Positions 52,412 through 61,271 of a stretch of 64,000 nt of DNA are shown here, piece after piece; the first letter of the stretch is position 1, and each line of letters starts with the position of its first letter. Under the pieces are notes generated by a model that was not told the origin of the DNA, searched no databases, and saw nothing but the letters and a program-made list of their open reading frames with translations. Source of the stretch: Micavibrio sp. UBA6212 (GTDB lineage: Bacteria; Pseudomonadota; Alphaproteobacteria; Micavibrionales; Micavibrionaceae); contig DISK01000015.1 in NCBI GenBank assembly GCA_002421905.1, positions 62,001 through 126,000 on the forward strand. The letters run 5' to 3'. Made by a program: the position numbers and the translations under genes.

Positions 52412-52912
52412 ATGAAAAATTCCGCCGCACTTCCCAAAGAAGACTTGTCTATGGCTGCACAACAATCGGCAGATGCAACAGAAAAACTTCTCAATCGTGT
52501 TCTTGAGAAAATGGAAAAGCTTATCCTGATTTACGCTCAGGAACTTGATGTTTTATCGGTTGGCGATATGGCAAAATTCCAATCTGTTCAACCAGAGAAA
52601 TTGAAATTGATCCGCGAATGTGAATTGGGTGTAGCTGAAATTGCTCAACGGAAAGAAGCTGTTTCTAAGGCCAGTTATATACTCAAACAAAGATTGATTT
52701 CTACTCATGAAACATTGTCTGAGCTTGCCAGCCAATCCAAACGCGCCTGTGAATCACGCTCAAAAAGTATGCAACGGATTCAAGATCGCCTGTTAAAAGC
52801 TGCACGTCTGGTTGTCAACCAGCAGGGCAAAAAAGGGTATGGCCGCAGCGGTAAATCCTATGACTCACATAGCCATAGACCCGTAGCAACGGCGATTAAC
52901 GAAGCTATTTAA
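52412..52912 (+). CDS. FlgN-like flagellar chaperone candidate
   Basis: A 166-residue helical protein. The first 120 residues have a coiled-coil character (LLNRVLEKMEKLILIYAQEL, then EKLKLIRECELGVAEIAQRK) like the FlgN chaperone for hook-associated proteins; the C-terminus is basic and Gly/Ser/His-rich. It is 1 bp after flgJ and upstream of fliK, a place where FlgN-type genes are found. Assignment rests on size, helix pattern and position. Confidence 0.6.
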   Translation: MKNSAALPKEDLSMAAQQSADATEKLLNRVLEKMEKLILIYAQELDVLSVGDMAKFQSVQPEKLKLIRECELGVAEIAQRKEAVSKASYILKQRLISTHETLSELASQSKRACESRSKSMQRIQDRLLKAARLVVNQQGKKGYGRSGKSYDSHSHRPVATAINEAI

Positions 52913-52971
52913 TACACTCGAGAAAACACCAATACTGCGTTTTCTTTATATTTTATACCGAGGACAAAAAC

Positions 52972-54711
52972 ATGACAGCATCCATTGTAACTGTATCCAA
53001 TAACACTAGTGCTGCCGGGGCTCAAAGTACTGCTGGTGCAGGATTTGGCGGAAGTGTCTCTTTGGCCAATCCGTTTGCCAGTATTTTTGCTATGCTTCAC
53101 AGCAATGCCCAGTCTGGCCCACTCGCTAAACAAGAAGTCTCTTTGCAAGATGGATCAAAGGCGCAGCTCTTGCTCTTGTCTCCTGAGAATGGAAGTTTAC
53201 AGGATTTTCTGGCACAAATTGAAAACAGTACAGCGTCCAGCTCGGGAACTGATGCAGACCAAAATCAAGCTCCCGTTTTTTCACAGAATATACTGGTGGC
53301 CTTAACTCAAGGGACTCCTGCTCTTCCAAATTCCGATATAGTGGATTCCGGCACAGTCACCACCTTGTCACTAGATGAATTTTCAAATCTGGTTAGCTCA
53401 CATTCCGATATCTTGCAAAACGCCAATGTCCTGTTGGTCGCGGCGCAAGTTACACCAGCCAATATGGAAGATTTGGCTAAAAATATTTCGAAAGCCCTCT
53501 CCAATCTTCAGAATAGCGCAAATACCAATAACACGCCTATCGGTGAGGAATCTGCCGATGCTCTTGATAACGAACAGGGTACCGGTTTACAGGTTATTCT
53601 GGTGTCACTTGTTCCTGATACTGCTGGCACACAGGTTTCCTCGGTCACAACAACTGACACAGAAAGTAGCCCCGTACAAAACAGTGCAGATACTTCGATA
53701 GATCCGACTTTAAGCGAAGAGATCGCCAACTTTCTGTTCTTTGCAAATATTATAGCCCAGACACCTCTGATAAATTCGCCTCAGAGCACACCGGAAGGAG
53801 ATCTTCTTCTGTCGGCGTCCGGCATATTGCCTGATGCCACGAGCGGAACAAATGCAGGAACGTCAATTGCAGCTAATCAAGGAACGTCATCTGCCCCAGC
53901 ACAAAGTGCGGCGGCGGCAAACACAGCGAGTCCATTCGCAATAAAAGATTCTACGAGTGGTGCCAAACCATTCGAAATTGCACAAAAAACTGCCGAGGCC
54001 CAATCCTCTTCTACGGACAAAACTTTGTCTTCTCCTACCAATACCATTTCCGGCACTCCCGACACGTCACGAAATGACCAAGGTGCAGCCGCGCGCTTTA
54101 TGGCGGCGGACAGTCCTTCTACCAATCAGGCTCTGATCAAAGCGGAGGCCTCCCTGCAAGCCCTGTCCACACTGAACGGGCAATCTCCCTTGGCCAATCC
54201 TGTACTCAACAACCCTGCAGCGACTGCTGCGCACCCCGCCAGCCAATCGGTTGCCAATGCGATGCTGGTGAATTATACGCAAAAGGGCGAGGTGAAGAGC
54301 CAACAATTAAGTCTTGAGCTTGACCCGCCGGAATTGGGGCGCGTACAAATCCAGCTCAGCCTTGAAAAGGGTGAGAACATGAAAATCCATGTTCTGGCGG
54401 AAAGTAAGGATACACTGGATTTGCTCAAACGCGATTCACACAGCCTTCGCCATGCACTTGAGTCTGCGGGGATCAAAACAGATGAGTCAACCTTGAGTTT
54501 TGATATGTCTAATGACGGTAGCGCTTTTCAGCAAGCCATGGCCCAGCAGCATGACCACCAGAATGGTTCCTCGTCTTCCAACAGGTTCCAGATCGGCGTC
54601 AATGGAATGGACACCGGACTTATCGGAGACGCCTCTTTGCCGATTGATACCACTCTGGGTGTCCATATTGACGAAGAAACCGGCGCTGTCCGCTATAATA
54701 TTCTGGCATAG
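52972..54711 (+). CDS. fliK: Flagellar hook-length control protein FliK
   Basis: A 579-residue secreted ruler. Residues 1-400 are low-complexity (Ser/Thr/Asn/Gln/Ala). The C-terminal domain at about 430-520 is the export-switch domain: QLSLELDPPELGRVQIQLSL followed by MKIHVLAESKDTLDLLKRDSHSLRHALESAG. It would act on FlhB/FhlB to switch substrates. It ends the flgI operon. Confidence 0.9.
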   Translation: MTASIVTVSNNTSAAGAQSTAGAGFGGSVSLANPFASIFAMLHSNAQSGPLAKQEVSLQDGSKAQLLLLSPENGSLQDFLAQIENSTASSSGTDADQNQAPVFSQNILVALTQGTPALPNSDIVDSGTVTTLSLDEFSNLVSSHSDILQNANVLLVAAQVTPANMEDLAKNISKALSNLQNSANTNNTPIGEESADALDNEQGTGLQVILVSLVPDTAGTQVSSVTTTDTESSPVQNSADTSIDPTLSEEIANFLFFANIIAQTPLINSPQSTPEGDLLLSASGILPDATSGTNAGTSIAANQGTSSAPAQSAAAANTASPFAIKDSTSGAKPFEIAQKTAEAQSSSTDKTLSSPTNTISGTPDTSRNDQGAAARFMAADSPSTNQALIKAEASLQALSTLNGQSPLANPVLNNPAATAAHPASQSVANAMLVNYTQKGEVKSQQLSLELDPPELGRVQIQLSLEKGENMKIHVLAESKDTLDLLKRDSHSLRHALESAGIKTDESTLSFDMSNDGSAFQQAMAQQHDHQNGSSSSNRFQIGVNGMDTGLIGDASLPIDTTLGVHIDEETGAVRYNILA

Positions 54712-54740
54712 CGCCATAAAACGCTACCTGCCTTCCTCTT

Positions 54741-54766
54741 TATGCGGCATCTTGTTACGCCGCATA
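54741..54766 (+). terminator. Hairpin after fliK
   Basis: TATGCGGC and GCCGCATA form a perfect 8-bp stem with a 10-nt loop, 30 bp after the fliK stop. A pyrimidine-rich run (CACCCCTCTTT) follows rather than pure T. Confidence 0.6.
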
Positions 54767-54904
54767 CACCCCTCTTTACCTCTCCCCCTTGTTAAGGGGC
54801 TATTAACATTTGGGCTTTACAGTTATATTGTTAGGATATTGTTCTAGACGCGAGGATTTGCGTCCGGTTTGCCGATGCCCCCAGAAAGGAGGACTAGCAG
54901 TATC

Positions 54905-55693
54905 ATGGAATCAAGTATTTTCACCTCATCATCTCTGAATCGCACCTTGTCCAAAATCGCACAGGGAGGGTACTCCCCGGCTCAGGCTGGCGTTGTGATA
55001 CTCTCTTTAATCAAAGACTCCCGTCGTGATTTTTTACAGGTTCTACAAGGGTTTGAAGAAAATCTCGAAACTCTTGAGGCAGCCTTTTCTGCTACCCAGA
55101 CCGTTATTGAGTATCTGGAAGAAGCAGGCGGACTGACCGTCAGAGCACGAAATCTGGCTCAGGAAGAAAATGGATTGGAAAGATATCGTGACAAAATCAA
55201 GGAAACCGAAGACTTTTTTCTCAAAACACTGATCAAACTGGATACGCATATTAAAGACACATCAGAAAAATGCACTCACTTGTTAAGCGGAGCCTCGCTT
55301 GTCATCAAGTTTGACCATCTGGGACATTCAACCCTGACGACGCAGGGAATCAATCTTCAGTCCGAACATTTGAGTTTCAGAAAACCGGATTTTTCATCGC
55401 TTCACACGATCCAGAATTCGCGGATCGACGTGGCCAACGCCATTGATCTGGCTGTCACACTTCGCAATATGATTTCATCCGATATTATGACGATTAAAAC
55501 CCGTCGGGAATTTTGCGAGATCGCCCTGTCATTTCTTTCACAGGCTCAGGATTTTTTGAATTCGAATACGCCAGAAAGCTTTGATGAAAAAATATCCATC
55601 AAGGAACTGCTGGAACAATCCCTTTTTCATGAGGATGAGCCCCTTGCCGGAGATGGGCAGTCAGCTCTTCTCAATAGTTTCAAAATTCAATAG
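54905..55693 (+). CDS. Flagellin-core-like protein next to flbT
   Basis: A 262-residue protein that I cannot assign firmly. Its middle resembles the helical D0/D1 region of flagellins: AAFSATQTVIEYLEEAGGLT, then VRARNLAQEENGLERYRDKI, DTHIKDTSEKCTHLLSGASL, and a later helix DVANAIDLAVTLRNMISSDI. The pattern of two long helices, the LL-G loop and a second helix follows flagellin order. The usual conserved N- and C-terminal ends are missing. The start at 54905 has AAGGAGG 12 bp upstream; ATG at 54875 is an alternative. It precedes flbT by 35 bp. Confidence 0.55.
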   Translation: MESSIFTSSSLNRTLSKIAQGGYSPAQAGVVILSLIKDSRRDFLQVLQGFEENLETLEAAFSATQTVIEYLEEAGGLTVRARNLAQEENGLERYRDKIKETEDFFLKTLIKLDTHIKDTSEKCTHLLSGASLVIKFDHLGHSTLTTQGINLQSEHLSFRKPDFSSLHTIQNSRIDVANAIDLAVTLRNMISSDIMTIKTRREFCEIALSFLSQAQDFLNSNTPESFDEKISIKELLEQSLFHEDEPLAGDGQSALLNSFKIQ

Positions 55694-55728
55694 GTTATAG
55701 ACCTTACCTTATATGAAAGTTTAATATT

Positions 55729-56130
55729 ATGGCCTTGATAATCGACCTTAAACCAGAAGAAAAAATTTTAATCGGCTCTGCTGTTCTGACCAATGACAAA
55801 CAGCGAACACGTCTGCATATTTCAGGCGACACGCCTATCTTGCGTGAAAAAGATGTGATGCAAGAAGACGAAGCCACAACGCCTTGCAGAAAAGTCTATT
55901 TCTTAATTCAGTGCATGTATCTGGCGCGCAGTCCGAGAGAGTACCACCCCAAATATTTCGAATTGCTCAAGATGATTCAATCCGCAATTCCGAGCACCTC
56001 AATCTTCTTTGCCCGAATCAATGCCAATATTGTTCAGGGACAATATTACAAGGCGTTAAGAGAGGCACGGGATTTGATTGCCCACGAAGAAGAGCTTCTG
56101 CAGGCCAGCGGAGCAGTCATTCCAGCCTGA
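55729..56130 (+). CDS. flbT: Flagellar biosynthesis repressor FlbT
   Basis: A 133-residue post-transcriptional regulator. The FlbT N-terminus ALIIDLKPEEKILIGSAVLTN is followed by VYFLIQCMYLARSPREYHPKYF and the closing GQYYKALREARDLIAHEEELL. FlbT binds flagellin mRNA leaders and destabilises them when assembly fails. FlaF, its usual partner, is not visible beside it; the flagellin-like gene is in that position. Confidence 0.93.
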   Translation: MALIIDLKPEEKILIGSAVLTNDKQRTRLHISGDTPILREKDVMQEDEATTPCRKVYFLIQCMYLARSPREYHPKYFELLKMIQSAIPSTSIFFARINANIVQGQYYKALREARDLIAHEEELLQASGAVIPA

Positions 56131-56168
56131 TATAACATGAAACATAACTGCAAATAGACAAACAAAAA

Positions 56169-56187
56169 GGCCGTCATTCCGACGGCC
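56169..56187 (-). terminator. Terminator between flbT and the FlaG-like gene
   Basis: GGCCGTC-ATTCC-GACGGCC is a perfect 7-bp stem. On the minus strand a TTTTT run follows, so it ends the FlaG-like transcript; it may also stop flbT. Confidence 0.8.
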
Positions 56188-56223
56188 TGCCTTACTTTTC
56201 AGCAGTTGAAAAACTTCGCAACG

Positions 56224-56736
56224 CTATACCTGCGTATCCAGAGAAGTTCCCGATTGAGGTTGAGATTGAGATTGAGATTGAGCGGGAGCAGCCGTTGATA
56301 CCGAAACATCTGCAGCCTGACCGGAACCGCCCGGTACTGATTGCTGCTGAGCAACTTTCACTTCCTTGCGGGACTCACGAAACTCAACGCTGTTTTCTAC
56401 AACTTCGGCCTGTTTCTGCTGTGCGCTATAATCGACCGTACTTGCCGCTTGCGCCTGAGCACGCCCCTGCACTTCCTTTGCACGCTGATAGGCCTTGATC
56501 TGCCCTTCAGTCGGAAACTGGCGGATACGAGCTCCGGTCTCCAAATCACGTACAACAAAGATTGGTTTGCTGGAACCCCCGTTCAAATCAACGTGGGGGC
56601 TAAGATATGGAGCGACAACCGCCGCCGCCTGAACCCGGGTTGGATTAGCTGCAAAAGACTGAGTCGTAGCCGTCTGCTCCGCTACGGCGCGGAGAAGTTG
56701 TGCATTCGACGTTACGGCAGTGGCCGCCTCAATCAT
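56224..56736 (-). CDS. FlaG-like protein
   Basis: A 170-residue hydrophilic protein. The central block PIFVVRDLETGARIRQFPTE resembles the beta motif of FlaG (D-x-x-TG-x-x-IRQ-x-P), a regulator of filament length. The flanks are Ala/Gln-rich, and the C-terminus has a Ser-Gln repeat encoded by a GAGATT hexamer tract at about 56255-56282. No signal peptide. It is convergent with flbT and divergent from fliF, consistent with a flagellar role. Confidence 0.6.
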   Translation of the reverse strand: MIEAATAVTSNAQLLRAVAEQTATTQSFAANPTRVQAAAVVAPYLSPHVDLNGGSSKPIFVVRDLETGARIRQFPTEGQIKAYQRAKEVQGRAQAQAASTVDYSAQQKQAEVVENSVEFRESRKEVKVAQQQSVPGGSGQAADVSVSTAAPAQSQSQSQPQSGTSLDTQV

Positions 56737-57330
56737 CTTACTTCCCTTACCTTTATTATCCCAAATTTCTGGTGCATATTCTTTACACTACTCAAGATAT
56801 ACACCTATCCCTATTATCATGATACTACTAAATAAACACAGTGGTCAAGAAAAGTTGACATTATACGAGCATATTTTTAGTAAACAAATCGTTAAAATTC
56901 ATAATGTTACTATACCAGAGCGGCAGGTTATCCGCATCTTTTTTCCACAAATCATGTTCGTGTATGCAAGTTATAAATTCTGCCTCTCCATATTTGAAAA
57001 CACCACCTCCGATTACCTCACCTTCCTGATGTATTTTGAATGGTTTTTACCCTCTTCCTCGCAACCCATTGATTCACATAACTATACCCTCTTGAATCTA
57101 TTGCATTTTTTCTCATTCACTATGGAAAGATTCGCGGATTTCTGTTAGAATATACTTTGATATATGAACGGTATTGAAGCGCAGGGATTTTAGTTGAAGT
57201 ATTCCGGAAATAAGCCACAATAGTCAATGCAATCGCAAAGATTCGTGCCTTTGATTCGTAACCAGACGTCACAACCAGAACAATAGAACCAGAATAATAA
57301 AAACTTGCCTCAGGCTAACGGGAACCAGTA
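56737..57330. other. 594-bp AT-rich region upstream of fliF
   Basis: I see no convincing gene. An open frame on the plus strand (56720-57148) has no ribosome-binding site and a composition unlike its neighbours. Close to fliF the heptamer AACCAGA occurs at 57260, 57273 and 57287, and AACCAG again at 57323. No sigma-54 -24/-12 match was found. This is presumably the fliF promoter region. Confidence 0.6.
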
Positions 57331-59031
57331 GTGAATAATTTTTTAGACACACTCAAAAAATTAGGGCCAGCTCGGCTCAGCATCATGGGCGCCGTCCTTC
57401 TGGGGCTTTTGATTTTCTTCATCTATATTTCGATTCAGGTCTCTGCTCCGAAGATGAAGATGCTGTATAAGGATCTCCCCCCTGAAGATGCCGCGTCTAT
57501 TTCGGCCAAGCTTGATGAATCAAATATTCCTTATGAAATGACGTCTGACGGATCAACAATCAAAGTTTCAGACACTGATCTTGGTCGGGCGCGGATTCTG
57601 ATTTCTCAGGCTGGCCTCGCCAATGGCGGTTCGATGGGCTACGAATTATTCGACAAGCAGTCCAGTTTCGGGACAACCAGTTTTGTCCAGAACATCAATC
57701 AGGTTCGTGCGCTCGAAGGTGAGTTGGGACGTACAATTACGGCTTTGGGGCCAGTTCGCAGTGCGCGGGTTCACCTTGTTCTTCCACAAAGAGAGTTGTT
57801 CCAACGCGAGAGCCGTCCTGCCAGTGCGAGCGTTTTCCTAAAATTGCGTGGCGGCGCCAATCTCGACCATGAGCAAATTCAAGGCATTCAGGCTTTGATT
57901 TCTTCTGCTGTTCCCGGTCTCAAATCCAAAAATGTTTCGATCATCGATTCCGAAGGTGTCTTGTTGGCCAATGGCGGCGAAGACGGCAATCTTTTGCTCT
58001 CCAACAAGGCCGAAGAAGCCAAGAATAATTACGAACAACATATGACCCGTGTTCTTGAAGATCTGGTGGGGCGTACTGTCGGATACGGGAAAGTCCGCGC
58101 GAATGTTGTTGCTGATCTCAATTTTGATCAGCTAAGTGAAAATCAGGAAATCTATGACCCCGAAGGGCAAGTGGTTCGTTCAACGCAGACTGTTGAGGAC
58201 AAGAGCAGTGAAACCGATTCCGGATCAAACGATGTTTCCGTTCAGAATAATATTCCCGGTGGAAATGCCGATCTGTTGAATGGTGGCGGCCCGACATCCA
58301 ATGCGGCGAGAACCGAAGAAACAACCAATTTTGAAATCAGCAGAACTGTCCGCTCGCTTGTCCGTGAAACGGGTGAAGTTAAAAAGCTCTCGGTTGCAGT
58401 TCTTATTGACGGAACATATGACACAGATGCCGAAGGAACAAAAACATACAAACCCCGTAGCGAAGATGAAATCAAAAACCTGACGGCCTTGGTGAAATCT
58501 GCTATCGGATATGACGAAAATCGTGGTGATACTTTAGAAGTCATCAACATGCAATTTGCCGATATTTCTACCGAAGCGGCAGAGGATGGAACAAGAATCT
58601 TTGGCTTCGAACGCGGTGATCTTCTTGATGCAGCCGAAGTCCTAACCGTTGCCGTGATGATCATTCTAGTGGTTCTGTTGGTTCTTCAACCGATGGTTGG
58701 ACGCTTGCTTGCCAGCGAAGATTCTTCCGATGGTGATGGTGAAGGTGGTATGATGGATCATACAGGCTTGCTGGGATCTTCCGTTGGACAGAACCCTGCC
58801 TTGATGCCTCCCGGTATGTCCGGTTTGATAGGTGGTCAGGGTGCTTTGCCGCACAGCTCGGCCTCCGATTTTATGGCCTCCCAGTCTGATGACGAAGAAA
58901 TGATTGATGTTCAGAAAGTCGAAGGCCGCGTGAAGGCCTCGACCCTCAAAAAAGTAGAAGACATTATTTCAGCCTATCCAGAAGAGACCGTATCGGTTTT
59001 GCGTGGATGGATGTCGCAGGAGAATACATAG
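57331..59031 (+). CDS. fliF: Flagellar MS-ring protein FliF
   Basis: A 566-residue double-pass membrane ring subunit. TM1 is near residues 20-35 (GAVLLGLLIFFIYISI), then YrcJ/FliF ring-building regions (KLDESNIPYEMTSDGSTIKV; RTITALGPVRSARVHLVLPQ) and TM2 at about 440-460 (VAVMIILVVLLVLQPMVG). The cytoplasmic tail that binds FliG follows. It starts with GTG, with GGGA upstream. fliG follows without a gap (TAG-ATG). Confidence 0.96.
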   Translation: MNNFLDTLKKLGPARLSIMGAVLLGLLIFFIYISIQVSAPKMKMLYKDLPPEDAASISAKLDESNIPYEMTSDGSTIKVSDTDLGRARILISQAGLANGGSMGYELFDKQSSFGTTSFVQNINQVRALEGELGRTITALGPVRSARVHLVLPQRELFQRESRPASASVFLKLRGGANLDHEQIQGIQALISSAVPGLKSKNVSIIDSEGVLLANGGEDGNLLLSNKAEEAKNNYEQHMTRVLEDLVGRTVGYGKVRANVVADLNFDQLSENQEIYDPEGQVVRSTQTVEDKSSETDSGSNDVSVQNNIPGGNADLLNGGGPTSNAARTEETTNFEISRTVRSLVRETGEVKKLSVAVLIDGTYDTDAEGTKTYKPRSEDEIKNLTALVKSAIGYDENRGDTLEVINMQFADISTEAAEDGTRIFGFERGDLLDAAEVLTVAVMIILVVLLVLQPMVGRLLASEDSSDGDGEGGMMDHTGLLGSSVGQNPALMPPGMSGLIGGQGALPHSSASDFMASQSDDEEMIDVQKVEGRVKASTLKKVEDIISAYPEETVSVLRGWMSQENT

Positions 59032-60054
59032 ATGCGGGTTAAAGAGGATTTCAGAACATTATCCGGCGTTGAAAAAACAGCTATCTTTCTTCTCTCTTTG
59101 GGAGAAGAACATACAACCCGTATCTTCCAGAATATGGACGAAGACGAAATTCTGGAAATTTCCCAGACCATGGCCAATCTGGGTCGCGTGAATTCTTCAG
59201 TTGTCGAACGTTTGTTCATGGAATTTGCCGAACAAATGTCCTCCAGCAGTTCGCTGGTCGGAACATATGAAAGTACGGAACGTCTGCTCTCCAGAGCAGG
59301 ATTGGGCAAAGACAAAATTACCAACATCATGGAAGAAATTCGCGGCCCTGCCGGTCGGACGATGTGGGAAAAACTGGGCAACGTGAATGAAGAAGTTCTC
59401 GCCAGCTTTTTGCAAAAAGAATATCCACAAACTGTTGCGGTTGTTCTCTCTAAAATTTCAACCGATCACGCGGCGCGTGTTTTGGCGATGCTGCCCGAAG
59501 GCTTTGCTCTGGAAGTCATTCACCGGATGTTGCGAATGGAGGCCATCCAGAAAGAGGTTCTGGATGATGTCGAGAAAACCTTGCGTGTTGAATTTATGGC
59601 CAACCTTGCCAAGACAACCCGTCGCGATTCTCATGAAATGATGGCCGAAATTTTCAACTCTCTCGATCGGTCAGTTGAATCACGCATCATGGGGTCTTTG
59701 GAAGAAACGGCACCGGATGCGGCTGAAAAAATCCGCGCCCTGATGTTCACGTTCGAAGATTTAAGCAATCTCGACCCAAGCTCGGTTCAAACAATTATCC
59801 GTGCTTCGGACAAGGACAAGTTGCCAGTTGCCTTGAAAGGCGCCACCGATACGCTGAAAGATCTGTTCTTCTCGAACATGTCTGAGCGTGCGGCAAAAAT
59901 TATGAAAGAAGATATGGCTTCTATGGGCCCCGTCCGGTTGAAAGACGTCGAGGATTCACAACAATATATTGTGAACGTTGCCAAGGATCTTGAATCGCGC
60001 GGGGAGATCATTTTGTCTAAAGGCGGAAAAGACGAAGACGCCATGATTTATTAA
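59032..60054 (+). CDS. fliG: Flagellar motor switch protein FliG
   Basis: A 340-residue rotor protein. FliG_N begins with LSGVEKTAIFLLSLGEEHTT, the middle domain has the armadillo EHPQ-equivalent region KEYPQTVAVVLSKISTDHAA, and the C-terminal torque helix reads IRALMFTFEDLSNLDPSSVQ with charged residues KDKLPVALKGA. Length is standard. It begins directly at the fliF stop. Confidence 0.97.
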   Translation: MRVKEDFRTLSGVEKTAIFLLSLGEEHTTRIFQNMDEDEILEISQTMANLGRVNSSVVERLFMEFAEQMSSSSSLVGTYESTERLLSRAGLGKDKITNIMEEIRGPAGRTMWEKLGNVNEEVLASFLQKEYPQTVAVVLSKISTDHAARVLAMLPEGFALEVIHRMLRMEAIQKEVLDDVEKTLRVEFMANLAKTTRRDSHEMMAEIFNSLDRSVESRIMGSLEETAPDAAEKIRALMFTFEDLSNLDPSSVQTIIRASDKDKLPVALKGATDTLKDLFFSNMSERAAKIMKEDMASMGPVRLKDVEDSQQYIVNVAKDLESRGEIILSKGGKDEDAMIY

Positions 60055-60109
60055 GGGCTGCTGAATGCTGCCATTTCAAATTTTTAACAATTCTGTTCAG
60101 GAAATCTGA

Positions 60110-60805
60110 ATGCCGAACGACCATCGAAAATATCTATTTGATCTGAATAATTTCGATCGCAAGAAAGAACGCGAGGTTGATCCCGATTTGCCGCCTCCTC
60201 CGCCAGTGTTCTCTCTTGAAGATATGGGGGCTGCCGAAAGAGAAGGTTATGCCCGAGGACATCAGGAAGCACTGGAAGAAGCGCGAGTCAGTCGTGAACA
60301 ATATATAGCTTCGCAGGTTTCCGGATTAAATGACCAGATCAAGTCACTTTTGCTGACCGAACAAATGCGGGAAAAGAGATATGAGGAGGAAGTCGCCCGC
60401 CTGACCCTTTCCCTGTTTTCAAAGATTTTTCCGTCAATGTCGGCCAAGCACAGCATTGACGAGATGTTGCAAGTCATTCGCCAAGTGATTGCCAAACAAC
60501 CCAGAACATCTATTCTTATTAAGGTTCCTCAGGCTGATCTGGGTGATGTTGCATCTCATATTGCACTACTTATAGAATCTTCTAATGGGTTGGTTTCCAT
60601 TACCGGCGTTGATGATCTCGGGCCGGGCAGTTGCAAACTATCATGGGAGAATGGTGGAGCTTTCCGCGACCAAACAGCGTTGGTTGACGAGTTAACCACA
60701 GAAATAGAAGATGTACTTGCCCCCAAGGCACAAAAAAGCCAGAATACAGAATCAGATAAGCTTATCGAGATGGATGAAGAACCAGATAAAGGAGAAGATC
60801 AATGA
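60110..60805 (+). CDS. fliH: Flagellar assembly protein FliH-like
   Basis: A 231-residue cytoplasmic protein. A GYARGHQEALEEAR segment near residue 45 has the Gly/Glu periodicity of FliH/HrpE proteins; the C-terminal part (SLFSKIFPSMSAKHSIDEML, and VDDLGPGSCKLSWENGG) fits the V-ATPase subunit E-like domain. FliH would link FliI ATPase to FliN. fliI is not seen in this window. Its stop overlaps the fliN start by 4 nt. Confidence 0.82.
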   Translation: MPNDHRKYLFDLNNFDRKKEREVDPDLPPPPPVFSLEDMGAAEREGYARGHQEALEEARVSREQYIASQVSGLNDQIKSLLLTEQMREKRYEEEVARLTLSLFSKIFPSMSAKHSIDEMLQVIRQVIAKQPRTSILIKVPQADLGDVASHIALLIESSNGLVSITGVDDLGPGSCKLSWENGGAFRDQTALVDELTTEIEDVLAPKAQKSQNTESDKLIEMDEEPDKGEDQ

Positions 60806-61158
60806 CCGATCCTGAAAACCCCGAAAGCGGCGCTTCGGATTTTGATCTGAACGAAATTGAAACACAGGGGATCCCCCCCGAAGAAAACCCGTATGAATAC
60901 GGCGAGCCGATGGCCAGTGATGTCACGGCTATTTATGATATTCCGGTTCAGATTTCCGCTGTACTGGGGCGTTCATCCATGAAGGTTTCCCAACTCTTGA
61001 AACTGGGGCGTGGTGCGGTGATTGAGCTTGACCGCAAAGTCGGTGAGTCAATTGATATTTATGTGAACAACCGTCTGGTTGCCCGTGGGGAAGTCGTTGT
61101 TGTCGAAGACCGCCTTGGTATTACCATGACCGAGATTGTAAAGTCCGAACAAAGCTAG
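60802..61158 (+). CDS. fliN: Flagellar motor switch protein FliN
   Basis: A 118-residue C-ring protein. The SpoA domain occupies residues 45-115: IPVQISAVLGRSSMKVSQLL, LGRGAVIELDRKVGESIDIY and NNRLVARGEVVVVEDRLGIT. The N-terminal 40 residues are acidic. It is translationally coupled to fliH, and with FliM and FliG completes the switch complex in this window. Confidence 0.96.
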   Translation: MTDPENPESGASDFDLNEIETQGIPPEENPYEYGEPMASDVTAIYDIPVQISAVLGRSSMKVSQLLKLGRGAVIELDRKVGESIDIYVNNRLVARGEVVVVEDRLGITMTEIVKSEQS

Positions 61159-61271
61159 CCTCAATGACCTTGTGAATAACCTACATCAAGCCCTTGGAAA
61201 ATAAGGGTGCGTAACCTATTGTTGCCTGAAATAAAGACACTCTTCTTTCCATGTTTAAGGATTCTTGAAAC

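Noticed and set aside
56720..57148. 142-codon frame upstream of fliF
   Set aside because: It has no Shine-Dalgarno, begins inside the FlaG-like gene and is Phe/Ser/Tyr-rich as expected of AT-rich non-coding DNA.
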